DNA of 64,000 nucleotides from Dyadobacter fanqingshengii (GCF_023822005.2 NZ_CP098806.1:744001-808000); one strand, 5' to 3'. Shown: positions 44,089 through 53,195, counted from the stretch's first letter. The notes: generated by a model from the letters alone, not told the origin. Made by a program: numbers and translations.

Positions 44089-45651
44089 ATGAAAACAAAA
44101 CTAGCAACACACGTGCTGGCCGCAATGCTATTTTCAGCACCGGTATTTGCACAGGTTATCTCAAAAGACTCTTTGCAGGCTTTGAATGATCAAAAAAAGG
44201 CGATCGAGTTCAACGAAAAGCTCAACGAAAAAAAGATCGAGCTTGCTGAAAAGCAGAAGGAGCTGGAAAAGAAGCGTGCAGAAATGCAGCAGAGTTCAGC
44301 AAAAGCGCAGGCTTCTGTTGATGCCAATACAAGCGTTGCCCGGGAACTGGCGGCAAATCCGCAGGACAAAAAACTATCCAGAAAAGCGTCCGGTGCAGCA
44401 AGGGATGCCCAGCGTGATGCGAAAAATGCCCGGAAAGATTCTGATCGCGTTGATCAGCTCAATGAAGATATAGCGAATCTTCAAAAAGAAATACAGGAAA
44501 AAGAGCAGGAGTTTGCGTCGAACCGCGGATTGGCTGCACCGGCTTTGGAAACGACTGCCGCAGGGAATCCTGCCGCAGGTGCCCCTGCCGCAGGGTCGCC
44601 TGCCGCAGGGGCACCTGTCGCTGGGGATCCGGGTGCGGGGAATTCGGGTGTAACTCAAAATGGCGGCGTTGTGCAAGGTGCATCAGTGATGGAGCAGAAT
44701 CGCAATGCACCCTACATTGTCCAACGGAACATGACTTCGGATGCAAATGGGGCGGGCACCGGAGCAGTTGCCCAGCGAGTCCTCGAATCTACCTACAAGA
44801 ACTATCCGCAGCAGCCGGGGCAGCCTACCATCATAATAAACAACATCATCGTTCCATCCGAGTACAATGCGCAGCAACCCAAGGATGGTCCGCCTGCCAA
44901 AGACCGCATCGCAGATCAGGACCTGGCCGACTATGAGGATTACAAGGCGTGGTTGAGATATAAAAAGGGACTGCCCGCTACACCAGGCAGCGCTTCCTAT
45001 CCTGCTGCTTCTGGTTATCCTGCTGCTTCTGACAAATCTCAGGATGAACGCAGCGCACCCATGGATAAAGATGCCAGACTGGGTTTCAGGGACCGTTTTG
45101 GGGAGAAACCGGAAAGGAATTCGGGAATGTGGGTGATCCCTATGGTTGGTATCCACGCCTCTAATTTTAATGCAGACTTCCAGGATGATCAGTACGAAGG
45201 TCGTGCGGGATGGAATGCCGGACTTGATTTCAGGTTCAGAATGCGTAAGTTTTTCATTCAACCGGGCGTGCATTATTTCAGCTCTTCCATGAATGTTACC
45301 AGCGAAGATAGCATTTCGACTGCGCCGCTGCTGACCGGCCCGAGGATACATTCGTTGAAAGCTCCGCTTATGATCGGTGTTTATCTGACCAAAGCAAAAG
45401 GCGGGTTTTTCAGGTTCAACATCAAAGGCGGAGTTGTAGGGAACTATGTGCTGAATGTAGATCAGAACGGTTCGGACCGTTTTGACAAAGACAATATCGA
45501 GGACTTTTCTTATGGATTAAATGCGGGAGTTGGCCTCGAATTCGGGTTTGTGACCCTGGATTTTTCGCATGAATGGGGGATGAGCGCGCTTTTCAAAGAC
45601 AGCAACCAGAAAAACAATATACTCAGGGCGACGCTTGGATTTAAGCTTTAA
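44089..45651 (+). CDS. Coiled-coil / Ala-Gly-Pro repeat / outer membrane barrel protein
   Basis: About 520 residues from the ATG at 44089 (MKTKLATHVLAAMLFSAPVFAQ, a clean signal peptide); an ATG at 43996 is in frame but puts the signal 31 residues in. Residues ~25-145 are a charged coiled coil (many KxxELxEKxKELEKK heptads), ~156-185 six Ala-Gly-Pro pentapeptides, then a linker and a C-terminal domain (~340-520) with GMWVIPMVGIHASNFNADF, LDFRFRMRKFFIQPGVHYFSS and VGLEFGFVTLDFSHEWG, which fits a PorT-like outer membrane barrel. It may link the outer membrane to a periplasmic partner. It is followed by a good terminator. Confidence 0.75.
   Translation: MKTKLATHVLAAMLFSAPVFAQVISKDSLQALNDQKKAIEFNEKLNEKKIELAEKQKELEKKRAEMQQSSAKAQASVDANTSVARELAANPQDKKLSRKASGAARDAQRDAKNARKDSDRVDQLNEDIANLQKEIQEKEQEFASNRGLAAPALETTAAGNPAAGAPAAGSPAAGAPVAGDPGAGNSGVTQNGGVVQGASVMEQNRNAPYIVQRNMTSDANGAGTGAVAQRVLESTYKNYPQQPGQPTIIINNIIVPSEYNAQQPKDGPPAKDRIADQDLADYEDYKAWLRYKKGLPATPGSASYPAASGYPAASDKSQDERSAPMDKDARLGFRDRFGEKPERNSGMWVIPMVGIHASNFNADFQDDQYEGRAGWNAGLDFRFRMRKFFIQPGVHYFSSSMNVTSEDSISTAPLLTGPRIHSLKAPLMIGVYLTKAKGGFFRFNIKGGVVGNYVLNVDQNGSDRFDKDNIEDFSYGLNAGVGLEFGFVTLDFSHEWGMSALFKDSNQKNNILRATLGFKL
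44554..44643 (+). repeat. Six 15-bp tandem repeats inside a coding region
   Basis: Consensus unit CCTGCCGCAGGGNNN, six copies, the middle ones nearly identical and the last two diverged. It encodes six pentapeptides of the form P-A-A-G-x. The unit keeps the frame, so copy-number change would only alter linker length. Confidence 0.85.
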
Positions 45652-45690
45652 GGATCGGAGTTAAGTTTTAGTAATCCCTGATACAAAAAT

Positions 45691-45720
45691 GCCGTTTCGG
45701 ACTTCGAAGCGGCGTTTTTT
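45691..45720 (+). terminator. Intrinsic terminator after the barrel protein gene
   Basis: 9-bp stem (GCCGTTTCG / CGAAGCGGC, one G-T pair), loop GACTT, then six T on the plus strand. On the minus strand the stem is followed by ATTTTTGT, so it may also serve as the end of the facing histidine kinase gene. Confidence 0.8.
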
Positions 45721-45741
45721 GTTTAGAACACTGATTGCTGA

Positions 45742-47877
45742 TCAATCAGTTCTTATCACTTGGCCTAGTAAGGCAATAAAGTAGTTTTCGTCAAAGGGCT
45801 TTGGTAAAATTTCATTCATCCCTGCTGCTCGAAATTGGCTCAGGTTGTCTTCATCCATATAACCCGTAAAACCAATGACGGGAATGCCAGCCTTCTCGCT
45901 TATATGATAATGACGGATCTGCTTTGTTAGCTCGATCCCATCCATGATTGGCATCGCTATGTCAGTTATAACTAGGTCATAAGTATTTGCTTTGAACATT
46001 TCAAATGCTATTTGACCATTTTCAGCCAGATCGTAAGAGGCACCAAGCTTATCCATAATCCTGCTAATCAGTAACAAATTCATTTTAGTGTCATCTGCAA
46101 TTAACAGCTTTTTGTTTTTGAGAATGGCCGTTTTATCGGGTTTGGATTCGCTGCTTGGTGATGTTATGCTTCCTGTCTCGGATATTGCCAGAGGAATACG
46201 GACGGTAAAATCAGATCCTTGGCCCAAACTGCTCTCAACCTTGATCTGACCCGCGTATAAATCAACGATGCGTTTACATATGGCCAATCCCAACCCTGTA
46301 CCAGCCTGCCTGACTTTATTATCAACATTACTAATTTGGGTAAAATCTTCAAAAATAGAGTCCAAGTGTTCCTTAGCAATCCCTACACCGGAATCTTTGA
46401 CACTAAAAAGCAATGTGCCCTTATCTCTGTTTTGACTTTCAATCCGAAGCCTGACCATTATGGTCCCCTGTTCCGGTGTGAACTTGATCGCATTCGAAAT
46501 CAGGTTAATCACAATCTGCTTGATACGAAAATGATCTCCAACTAACGTGAGGCCGCTGTTCAGATCAAACTGCGTTAACAGCACGATTCGTTTTTCTTTG
46601 GCTAAAACAGACAATATGGAAACAGCTTCTTCGACTAATGCGACCGGCCTGAACGGTTCTTCCGACAAAGTGATATTCGCGCTTTCGAACTTAGAAAAAT
46701 CCAGTATCTCGTTCACAAGTGTGAGCATCATTTGGGATGCGGTTTTAATAGAGGCGAAATTGACCTGTTGGTCGTGCCCGAGTGTTTCAGTATCGATCAG
46801 ATTGGAAAAACCAATGATAGCGTTCAATGGTGTACGGAATTCATGGGTTGCCTGCGCAAGAAATTCGCCCTTTCTTTGACTTGCCTTTGCGGTCACATCG
46901 GCAAAAGCAAGAATTGTTGTGTCCTTCCTGTAAAGCTTCACAAGATTAAAAACGATCACGATTGCCAACATAGAAACTAGGACTACACTTGTCCACATCA
47001 GCAAACTCATCTCTTCCGACTTGGCTTGGGTTGAAGCCAGTAAGGAGGTTCTTAATGTTTTTATTTCAAATTGCTCCTGGCTTTTCAATTCTTGCATTGC
47101 TTTTTGCAGGTTAGCAAATAAAACGCCATTGATGGTTAATAATTTTTGCTCGGCCAGACTTAGATCACGATGTGCTTTTTGAATTGGCACAGGGTCTTGA
47201 ACCGACCGTGGTTCCAGATAAAGCTCGACAGAATCCTGGTTCAAAACTGTGGTTTGGTGCGTTTTTAAAATGCGGGTATCAGCAGAATCGATGTCCCGTA
47301 TCGCATCCATGAGCCGTTTAACCAGCTTTCTTTTTGATTTTTTTTCTGGTAAAATAACGGAATCCATCCTTTGAGCCTGAACACTTGTATGCACTTTTTG
47401 AGCCGGTCTTTTTGAACTTGAAATCTTCACATTGAAGTTGTTCAATGAAAAAGACAACAAACTATCGACCATCAGCCGAAGCTCAATAAACTCCTGATCT
47501 TTAAGTCGTTTTTCGGAAACAAGCCTTGACAGTGATCGGCCAGAAGACTCTTGTTCAGCTTGGTACCGGTCCAGAATCCTGATTACTGCCTGCAATTGTC
47601 TGGTGTAAGCTGTAATGTAGGCTGAGTCTCGGGTTACAACAAAAAAGCGGCTGTTGTTTTCAGCTGCATAAAGTATGGCAATACAGGTGTCTATTCTGAG
47701 GTAATTGTCTTTTTCCACCTGTAAGACCTGCACATTACTTTTTATTGCTTCTGACTTCGAGTAGGTAAGTAACGTGGCAAAGGCAAACGCCGCCAGTAAA
47801 ATTGTTAACAGTGCTGTCCAGGCAAAGGTTGCCCGCGAAGCGGTCGGCTTTACATTGTTCATAAAGTTATTTGACAT
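45742..47877 (-). CDS. Membrane hybrid histidine kinase (CHASE3-like sensor)
   Basis: 711 residues. Two transmembrane segments (~16-38 and ~291-315) enclose a ~250-residue helical periplasmic sensor that fits the CHASE3/four-helix type. HisKA follows (FLAQATHEFRTPLNAIIGFSNLI), then HATPase (GTGLGLAICKRIVDLYAG) and a C-terminal receiver (DLVITDIAMPIMDGIEL, with GFTGYM and LPKPFDE for the Thr and Lys positions). The receiver suggests onward transfer to an Hpt protein; the nearest such gene in this window is far away at 23300. The signal is unknown. It is convergent with the barrel protein gene. Confidence 0.92.
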   Translation of the reverse strand: MSNNFMNNVKPTASRATFAWTALLTILLAAFAFATLLTYSKSEAIKSNVQVLQVEKDNYLRIDTCIAILYAAENNSRFFVVTRDSAYITAYTRQLQAVIRILDRYQAEQESSGRSLSRLVSEKRLKDQEFIELRLMVDSLLSFSLNNFNVKISSSKRPAQKVHTSVQAQRMDSVILPEKKSKRKLVKRLMDAIRDIDSADTRILKTHQTTVLNQDSVELYLEPRSVQDPVPIQKAHRDLSLAEQKLLTINGVLFANLQKAMQELKSQEQFEIKTLRTSLLASTQAKSEEMSLLMWTSVVLVSMLAIVIVFNLVKLYRKDTTILAFADVTAKASQRKGEFLAQATHEFRTPLNAIIGFSNLIDTETLGHDQQVNFASIKTASQMMLTLVNEILDFSKFESANITLSEEPFRPVALVEEAVSILSVLAKEKRIVLLTQFDLNSGLTLVGDHFRIKQIVINLISNAIKFTPEQGTIMVRLRIESQNRDKGTLLFSVKDSGVGIAKEHLDSIFEDFTQISNVDNKVRQAGTGLGLAICKRIVDLYAGQIKVESSLGQGSDFTVRIPLAISETGSITSPSSESKPDKTAILKNKKLLIADDTKMNLLLISRIMDKLGASYDLAENGQIAFEMFKANTYDLVITDIAMPIMDGIELTKQIRHYHISEKAGIPVIGFTGYMDEDNLSQFRAAGMNEILPKPFDENYFIALLGQVIRTD

Positions 47878-47994
47878 CTTGATGCGGCGCTATGAGCAGG
47901 CATTTGCTTTTCTTTTGGAAATTTCACTTGCAAATGTAACTGCATTGTACTTAACGCAGACAGCCAGGATTAAAAAGGGAGCGGCATATTTAAA

Positions 47995-49458
47995 CTAATC
48001 CTGAACCATCCCAGCCTTGTAATATAGATCCGCGAGGGATTGCTGGTATTTGGTCACGAGTTCTGCCTGTTTCATCAGCATATCGATGAGCTTGGATTCC
48101 CGGCTGTTGATGAGGAATAATGTGCTTTCGCCCAGATCGAATTTTTGCAATTCTCCCCGGAGCAGGGCTTCCTGGTTGGTGATACTCTGCGTCTGGATCG
48201 TCAGCTGCGTCTGGTAGGCTTTCAGGTCGTTGAACGCGCTGCGAATGTTGGTTTGAATGGTCCGTGTTTCGTTTTGAACGTTGAGGTTGAGATCCATCTG
48301 CTTCACTTTGATCTCATTCATTTTGCCCCTTGCCGAACGCAGGAAAAGCGGGAATGAAAAATCGAACCCAACCTTGTAATTGTTCCAGCCGATATCATAA
48401 TATTCAGGCACATAGGAGTTGAAATCTCTGCGTGTGGTAAGCAGCGAGCCGCTGACGTTGAGTTTGGGTTTCAGCATTTCACGCAGATAATTTCGCTCAA
48501 TGGCAAGCTGCAGCCCCTTACTGCGGAGCATTTGGAGCTTGGGGTGGTTGTCTTCGGCGCTGTTCAGCAGATTATCGAGCTGATAGGCCGATACAACCGC
48601 CACAGCCGAGTCGGCATTGACGGGAATGGCGTCCTCCGGCAATTCCAATGGATTTCCTTTTTCGTCCCAAATGTGATTAGAAACAAGCAATCTCGAATTT
48701 TGGATCTCAATTTCAATCTTAGCCAGCTGGATCGATCTTTCCTGCACTGTAATAAATGCTTCCACGGAATCAATGGCAGGTTTGTCGCCCAGTAATGCCT
48801 GGCTGCGGGTGGCAATGTAGCGCGTATTGGCCAGCTCAACACCGCGTCGGATAAGCTTGTATTGCTGGTGCGCATAAAACCAGTTCCAGTAATCTTTCAC
48901 CGCCTGAAACCACACTTTGTTGATCTCATTTACCCTTTCTGCTTCGGCATAATCCACCATCACCCGCGACTGGCGCAATGTATTCCTTCGGGCATCAATC
49001 AAAAGGCCCTGACCGATCGGTATGCTAATGCCCACGCCGCCCAGGCCCGACAGTGGCGTAGTGGTTTCAGGGTTTGTATAAGTGCCCACATTCCTGTCAA
49101 AACCAATTTTCAAATCAGCCCCGGCAAGCCAAAGCGGCACTTTTAGTTCACTCGTCCAATGGTTATAATAATCCTTCCCTCCAAATTGCTTCTGGTCGAA
49201 TGATGCTTTCAGGTTTGGGTCAAAGCTGCCGAGCGCCTGCGTTACCCTTGCCCGTGCGGCATCGCTCAGCAGCCCTGCCTGTTTGACGACCGGATTGTTC
49301 TGCATTACGAGGTCCCTGAGATCCGTGATCGTAAATATTTTTGAGGAATCAGGGGTATAGGCGTTGGCTGCACGCGCATCCCGGACAAATAGCCAGGTGC
49401 ATAATGACAGGCCAAGCATGCCCCATCTGATCATTACATTCATTTGAGTTCGCTTCAT
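47995..49458 (-). CDS. TolC-family outer membrane efflux protein
   Basis: 487 residues from the ATG at 49458 (MKRTQMNVMIRWGML), which sits one base after the stop of the HlyD gene and behind a GGAAAG element; an in-frame start 4 codons upstream would overlap it. After the signal peptide the TolC pattern is clear: two long helical hairpins with DLRDLVMQNNPVVKQAG, the VMVDYAEAERVNEINKVWFQAVKDYWNWFYAHQQYKL block and the matching second repeat ending EALLRGELQKFDLGESTLFLINSRESKLIDM. It forms the outer membrane channel of a tripartite exporter with the two genes upstream. Confidence 0.92.
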   Translation of the reverse strand: MKRTQMNVMIRWGMLGLSLCTWLFVRDARAANAYTPDSSKIFTITDLRDLVMQNNPVVKQAGLLSDAARARVTQALGSFDPNLKASFDQKQFGGKDYYNHWTSELKVPLWLAGADLKIGFDRNVGTYTNPETTTPLSGLGGVGISIPIGQGLLIDARRNTLRQSRVMVDYAEAERVNEINKVWFQAVKDYWNWFYAHQQYKLIRRGVELANTRYIATRSQALLGDKPAIDSVEAFITVQERSIQLAKIEIEIQNSRLLVSNHIWDEKGNPLELPEDAIPVNADSAVAVVSAYQLDNLLNSAEDNHPKLQMLRSKGLQLAIERNYLREMLKPKLNVSGSLLTTRRDFNSYVPEYYDIGWNNYKVGFDFSFPLFLRSARGKMNEIKVKQMDLNLNVQNETRTIQTNIRSAFNDLKAYQTQLTIQTQSITNQEALLRGELQKFDLGESTLFLINSRESKLIDMLMKQAELVTKYQQSLADLYYKAGMVQD

Positions 49459-49459
49459 T

Positions 49460-50827
49460 CTACTTTCCACTTACGCGATCGGCTTTATCAGGCTCACTTT
49501 CGAGGCTTGGCGGGAAGCCGTTCAGCAATCGCCAGATCTCGTACCATATAGGCACCGGGCGTAATATCACTCTTCCGTACACACCGGATCCCTGCCGCAG
49601 CTGTTTTGGCCATGGCTCATCATTGTAGGGCACCGGGTTGGTGGGGGTTATCAGAAGGCGATATTTTCCATTATTGCTGCTTACCAGGTCGATAACCGTC
49701 ACTTTGCCCGCAAATGTGCCGACCGCCACCGAAGGCCAGCCTGCAAACTGCACCGAAGGCCAGCCTTCAAATTGCAGTCGGACATCGCTGCTGTCCAGGA
49801 TCAGCGGCACGTCCATCGCATCCACATATATTTCCGCCGCCACACGCGGTTTGGAAGGTTGCAGGGTGGCGATGGATTCGCCTTCCTTAATGTTTTCACC
49901 AATCCCGGCTTTCAATGTTTTAACCACAAATCCACTTTGCGGCGCACGCACCACATACAGTCCGCGACGGATATTAATGTTTGAAATTTCATTTTGCAGC
50001 TTGGCAATTTCTCCCTGCGCACCGACGCGGCTTGACAGTGCGGAGCTCAAATCGGAACGTGCCTTGGCAACGGATTCCAGGTATTCGACCCGAATGTTAT
50101 CCAGTTCAATGCGCGCATTTTGCAGCGACTGCTGCGAATTATTCAGCTTGTTGATCTGGCTTACAACTTTGGCATTATCCTCTTGCAATTTCAACCGGCG
50201 GCTTTCTATATCGGTCAATGAAAAAAGTCCGCTCCGATAACCTGCCTCGTAGCGTTCGAGCCGGGATTTGCTTATTTCAAAAAACTTCTGAATCGCCACC
50301 AGGTCCGCGCTATCTGCCTGCACGTAATTGATCGCCTGCTCTACCTTATTTTCCGCTGACGTCAGCTGAAATTTCAGGCCTTCTGTGAGCGCGCTGATCT
50401 GTGCGTTGGTGGCATCCATTTTTTGTGCAGCGGCACTCTCAGAGCCTTCTTTTGCCCTTAACTGTTCCTGCAAGCGCAGGGGCAGATTGGGATCGAAATA
50501 GGATTGACTTGTTTCCGAAATCACCAGGATCGTATCCCCCTTTTCCACCTGCTGTCCCTCGCGCACACCCCAATGTTCAATGCGGCCCCCGATCTGGTTT
50601 TGAACTGTTTGTGGCCGGTCCTCCGGGGTTAATGCCGTTACCGTGCCGCGTCCCGGGATCGTTTGCCGCCAGGGTAGGAAGAGCATAATGACAAACAAAA
50701 ACAGTAAGATTATCATTATGCGGCCGAGTAGTCTTGTTCCGCGCGTTTTCAATATTTGCCTGTCCGAAAGGATACCCAGTTCCTCCCAATCGATGCGCTT
50801 GGTCAGGTCAATTCCGTGTCTAACCAT
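49460..50827 (-). CDS. HlyD-family periplasmic adaptor
   Basis: 455 residues from the ATG at 50827, overlapping the ABC gene by 8 bp; an in-frame ATG 4 codons earlier is possible. One transmembrane segment (~37-53, IMIILLFLFVIMLFLPW) follows a cytoplasmic N-terminus, then a split biotinyl/lipoyl domain (RGTVTALTPEDRPQTVQN and APQSGFVVKTLKAGIGENIKEGE), a long coiled-coil hairpin (~120-270) and a beta-barrel. A duplicated GWPSVQF/GWPSVAV block is normal for the group. It bridges the ABC membrane protein and TolC for export of a peptide, lipid or toxin; cargo unknown. Confidence 0.92.
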   Translation of the reverse strand: MVRHGIDLTKRIDWEELGILSDRQILKTRGTRLLGRIMIILLFLFVIMLFLPWRQTIPGRGTVTALTPEDRPQTVQNQIGGRIEHWGVREGQQVEKGDTILVISETSQSYFDPNLPLRLQEQLRAKEGSESAAAQKMDATNAQISALTEGLKFQLTSAENKVEQAINYVQADSADLVAIQKFFEISKSRLERYEAGYRSGLFSLTDIESRRLKLQEDNAKVVSQINKLNNSQQSLQNARIELDNIRVEYLESVAKARSDLSSALSSRVGAQGEIAKLQNEISNINIRRGLYVVRAPQSGFVVKTLKAGIGENIKEGESIATLQPSKPRVAAEIYVDAMDVPLILDSSDVRLQFEGWPSVQFAGWPSVAVGTFAGKVTVIDLVSSNNGKYRLLITPTNPVPYNDEPWPKQLRQGSGVYGRVILRPVPIWYEIWRLLNGFPPSLESEPDKADRVSGK

Positions 50828-51824
50828 GGCGCACCTCACTTTCTTCCAGTTCCAGGTCGGTCACCGCGGCAAGTTTTTCGCTTCCCGTTACCATGTCGAA
50901 AATAGTGTCCAAACTGGTCATAAACTTCTCAATGGCGTAGCTGATCTGAACAATGATCACTTCCGCTGCAACAAACTGTCCGAGTGTCATTTGTCTTTGC
51001 ACAACATAATAGGAACCCAAAAAAAGTAAACCGCCCATCAGCAAGGTCCTCAAAATGACGGAGCTGGCGAAAAATTTGCGAAGCACCCAGAAATGATCGT
51101 TTCTTGCTTGTAAATAATCCGCTGTAATGCGGTCTGTATCCACAATCACCTGTCTGAGCTTGTCCGGTTGTCCCCGGTAACGATCCAGATCAGCTGCAAC
51201 CGATTCCAGGTAAGCCACGATCTCATATTTATAATGCGACTCCTCAATGCTGGTTTGCACGCCTCTTTGGTAATACATTAAAAGCACCACAATCGTAGCT
51301 ACAACGGTTAACAGGCCGAATGTCATGAAGATAGGGTGGTAGAATGAGAGCAAAATCGCCGATAGTGCGATTTGCACGCCAGCCGCCACAATGTCTACGA
51401 GCAGTTTTGTTAATCCTTTTTGTATAATTATCACATCAAAAAAGCGGTTCACCAGCTCCGGCGGATTTTCACCTTCCAGTTCCGATTTTTTGATCCGCGG
51501 AAACCGGTAAGCAAATTCGAGCGCTGCCTTGGTAAATATCTTTTGCTCGATGAGCTCCACCAATGTGAGTTGCCCGATCAGCAAAACCCCGCCGGCAATG
51601 ATCCCGATGAGGACAACGCCGATCAGCACATAGGTGGAACTGTATAATGCGCCATTGGAGAGCAGGTTGAAAACTGCCGTGGTCCCGAGTGGAAGTGTAA
51701 GCCCGATCAAGCCGATCAGAATGGCGTATATAAAGATGTAATTGATTGTCGAACGTTCGACGTAAAGCATGCCAACGAGCCTCTGCCAGGGAGTTGGCAC
51801 CTCGGCCTTGTGTTTTTTACTCAT
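50820..51824 (-). CDS. ABC exporter membrane domain without ATPase
   Basis: 334 residues. It has the type I exporter transmembrane domain: about six hydrophobic helices (IFIYAILIGLIGLTLPLG, YVLIGVVLIGIIAGGVLLIG, ILLSFYHPIFMTFGLLTVVATIVVLLMY, SVILRTLLMGGLLFLGSYYVV, MTLGQFVAAEVIIVQISYAI) and ends at EKLAAVTDLELEE, where the nucleotide-binding domain would begin. No Walker A, signature or Walker B motif is present. The stop overlaps the HlyD start, so it is not simply cut by an assembly artefact. The ATPase must be supplied elsewhere, or the protein works without one. Confidence 0.88.
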   Translation of the reverse strand: MSKKHKAEVPTPWQRLVGMLYVERSTINYIFIYAILIGLIGLTLPLGTTAVFNLLSNGALYSSTYVLIGVVLIGIIAGGVLLIGQLTLVELIEQKIFTKAALEFAYRFPRIKKSELEGENPPELVNRFFDVIIIQKGLTKLLVDIVAAGVQIALSAILLSFYHPIFMTFGLLTVVATIVVLLMYYQRGVQTSIEESHYKYEIVAYLESVAADLDRYRGQPDKLRQVIVDTDRITADYLQARNDHFWVLRKFFASSVILRTLLMGGLLFLGSYYVVQRQMTLGQFVAAEVIIVQISYAIEKFMTSLDTIFDMVTGSEKLAAVTDLELEESEVRHG

Positions 51825-51858
51825 TAATATTTAAGTGTAATAGAGATGGTCGTTTACG

Positions 51859-51877
51859 ATTACTGTGTTGCAGTAAT
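51859..51877. promoter_or_regulatory. Palindrome upstream of the export operon
   Basis: Arms ATTACTG / CAGTAAT (7 bp, perfect) with a 5-base centre, 35 bp before the ABC gene start. Position and symmetry fit a repressor operator or a leader hairpin. No matching regulator is adjacent. Confidence 0.35.
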
Positions 51878-52203
51878 GCACTAAGCCGTTTTATTAACGA
51901 AAAATATGCATGAACCAATTCCCTAAAACCATTCCAAATCCTTCACTTTCTTGTTGTAGTACAGGACTTTTTTTATATAGTACCAAAATTTGCCGTTATC
52001 GCCGAGTAACCGATAGTGACCAAACGTTTGTTCTAATCCCACTTTAATCAAACTCTAATCTCATTTTAATAACTGTGCATTTTTATGGTCTTTGCGTATT
52101 TTGCTACTCAATCTGGCTTTGCTTTGTGAAGGGTGTAGAATTTGGCTGCCGGTATGAATTTTTAAAGTACAATAAAACTTAAAATGCGCGATGCGCCTTC
52201 CCA
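51878..52203. other. Non-coding gap upstream of export operon and DUF2256 gene
   Basis: About 325 AT-rich bases between two divergent transcription units. It must hold both promoters. Apart from the palindrome at 51859-51877 I see no repeat, hairpin terminator, RNA gene or convincing frame. Confidence 0.5.
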
Positions 52204-52341
52204 TTGGCTCAGATTAAAAAAGAGAATCTTCCCGAGAAAATATGCGTGGTTTGCGGGAGACCATTTACCTGGCGCAAGAAGTGGGAAAAGGTTTGGGATG
52301 AAGTCAAATACTGCAGTGACCGATGCCGTCAGAATAAATGA
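52204..52341 (+). CDS. DUF2256 zinc-ribbon-like mini-protein
   Basis: 45 residues, TTG start ([17 protein letters not shown]). The family block is unmistakable: KENLPEKIC, then CxxC with [17 protein letters not shown], then [10 protein letters not shown] at the end; four Cys (CVVC and CSDRC) should bind zinc. The frame upstream hits a stop at 52180-52182 with no ATG, and the TTG gives the standard length of the family. An overlapping frame with an ATG at 52184 is longer but has no family features. DUF2256 genes are often found near photolyase/cryptochrome genes; none is here. Function unknown. It may be co-transcribed with the coiled-coil gene 68 bp downstream. Confidence 0.85.
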   Translation: MAQIKKENLPEKICVVCGRPFTWRKKWEKVWDEVKYCSDRCRQNK

Positions 52342-52409
52342 CGGTGATTTGGCTGTCGCTTTGACTTGTTAGTCCGCAAAAAACTTGAAGCAAATAAATA
52401 TTCACTTAC

Positions 52410-52670
52410 ATGGCAAAAAAGAGCAGTTTAAAAGAAAATTACAGCAAACTACTTGAATGGTATCAATACCGCGCCCAAGAGAATGCCGGTTCCCTGGAAA
52501 AGTTACTGGCACTTCTTGCTGAACTCGACAGAAAAGTAGATGGCCCCGCTGAATACGAAAAGGATATAGACGACCTCGAATCGTTGAAATTCATTTACGA
52601 AACAGGCATCAGAAATTTTGAAAGTCAGGTTGATAAGTATCGCGAACTGCTAAAATCCGAGGAGGATTGA
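52410..52670 (+). CDS. Small coiled-coil protein of unknown function
   Basis: 86 residues, very hydrophilic, mostly helical: KENYSKLLEWYQYRAQENAG, then LEKLLALLAELDRKVDG and a C-terminal helix with FESQVDKYRELLKSEED. Not recognised. Charged heptads and lack of signal peptide suggest a cytoplasmic protein forming a small helical hairpin. Next to the DUF2256 gene in the same direction. Coding is supported by composition and clean ends only. Confidence 0.65.
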   Translation: MAKKSSLKENYSKLLEWYQYRAQENAGSLEKLLALLAELDRKVDGPAEYEKDIDDLESLKFIYETGIRNFESQVDKYRELLKSEED

Positions 52671-52754
52671 CAATGATGGTGATGATTCATTTTTTGGTAG
52701 CAACTACGGTTTTGTAACCAGTTGCGACTATATTTGATAAAAATTGCCGAATCA

Positions 52755-53138
52755 ATGCGAGAATCGAAAAACCTAATGTCGGGCCTGATCATTTGTCTGG
52801 CTATTTGTCTAACATCTTGTGAAGGAACTATTTATGAATCGGCAAAATCGTACGACTTGGAAGTTACCAACGCAGCCCGCGACACGACTTTCGTAATAAA
52901 TAACCGAAAACGACCGGCGTTTATCAGGTTCTCCTTCGAAGGCGAACTTTCTCAATCTTCGGCCGTACATTGGTCTACCGATCCCCGCTTTGACCCTAAA
53001 ACCGAAATTCTGCTGCCAGCCGGCAAACCCTCCATCCCAGAAACTCAGGATGATTATTTCAGCGAAAAAGTATATGTAAAATACAAAGCGCTAAATGACT
53101 CGACATCCGGGAAATTGCTTATTACGGTTCGGATTTGA
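52755..53138 (+). CDS. Small lipoprotein of unknown function
   Basis: 127 residues from the ATG at 52755 (MRESKNLMSGLIICLAICLTSC), where the Cys is the lipobox; an upstream TTG would add 11 unhelpful residues. The mature part has a beta-rich pattern: AARDTTFVINNRKRPAFIRFSFEGEL, ILLPAGKPSIPETQDDYFSEKVYVKYKA and GKLLITVRI, consistent with a single Ig-like or sandwich domain. No known family recognised. Convergent with the DUF4041 gene. Confidence 0.72.
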   Translation: MRESKNLMSGLIICLAICLTSCEGTIYESAKSYDLEVTNAARDTTFVINNRKRPAFIRFSFEGELSQSSAVHWSTDPRFDPKTEILLPAGKPSIPETQDDYFSEKVYVKYKALNDSTSGKLLITVRI

Positions 53139-53195
53139 TGCTTACACGTTTTTCTAAAATGACTGGGTGAGTGCAATTGGTGGCATATTTATATG

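Noticed and set aside
44683..45351. A 222-codon open frame antisense to the barrel protein gene
   Set aside because: Composition (Arg/Ile rich) is that of an antisense shadow; the plus frame has signal peptide and domain structure.
49725..49775. Two nearly identical 27-bp stretches in the HlyD gene coding for GWPSVQF and GWPSVAV
   Set aside because: This doubled block is a normal feature of this HlyD subgroup and keeps the frame; not a sign of recent duplication.
49638..50240. A 200-codon plus-strand frame across the HlyD gene
   Set aside because: Ser/Arg/Leu-rich shadow of a well-supported minus-strand gene.
52184..52372. 62-codon frame with ATG overlapping the DUF2256 gene
   Set aside because: The TTG-started frame carries a clear conserved family; this one has none and is a shadow.
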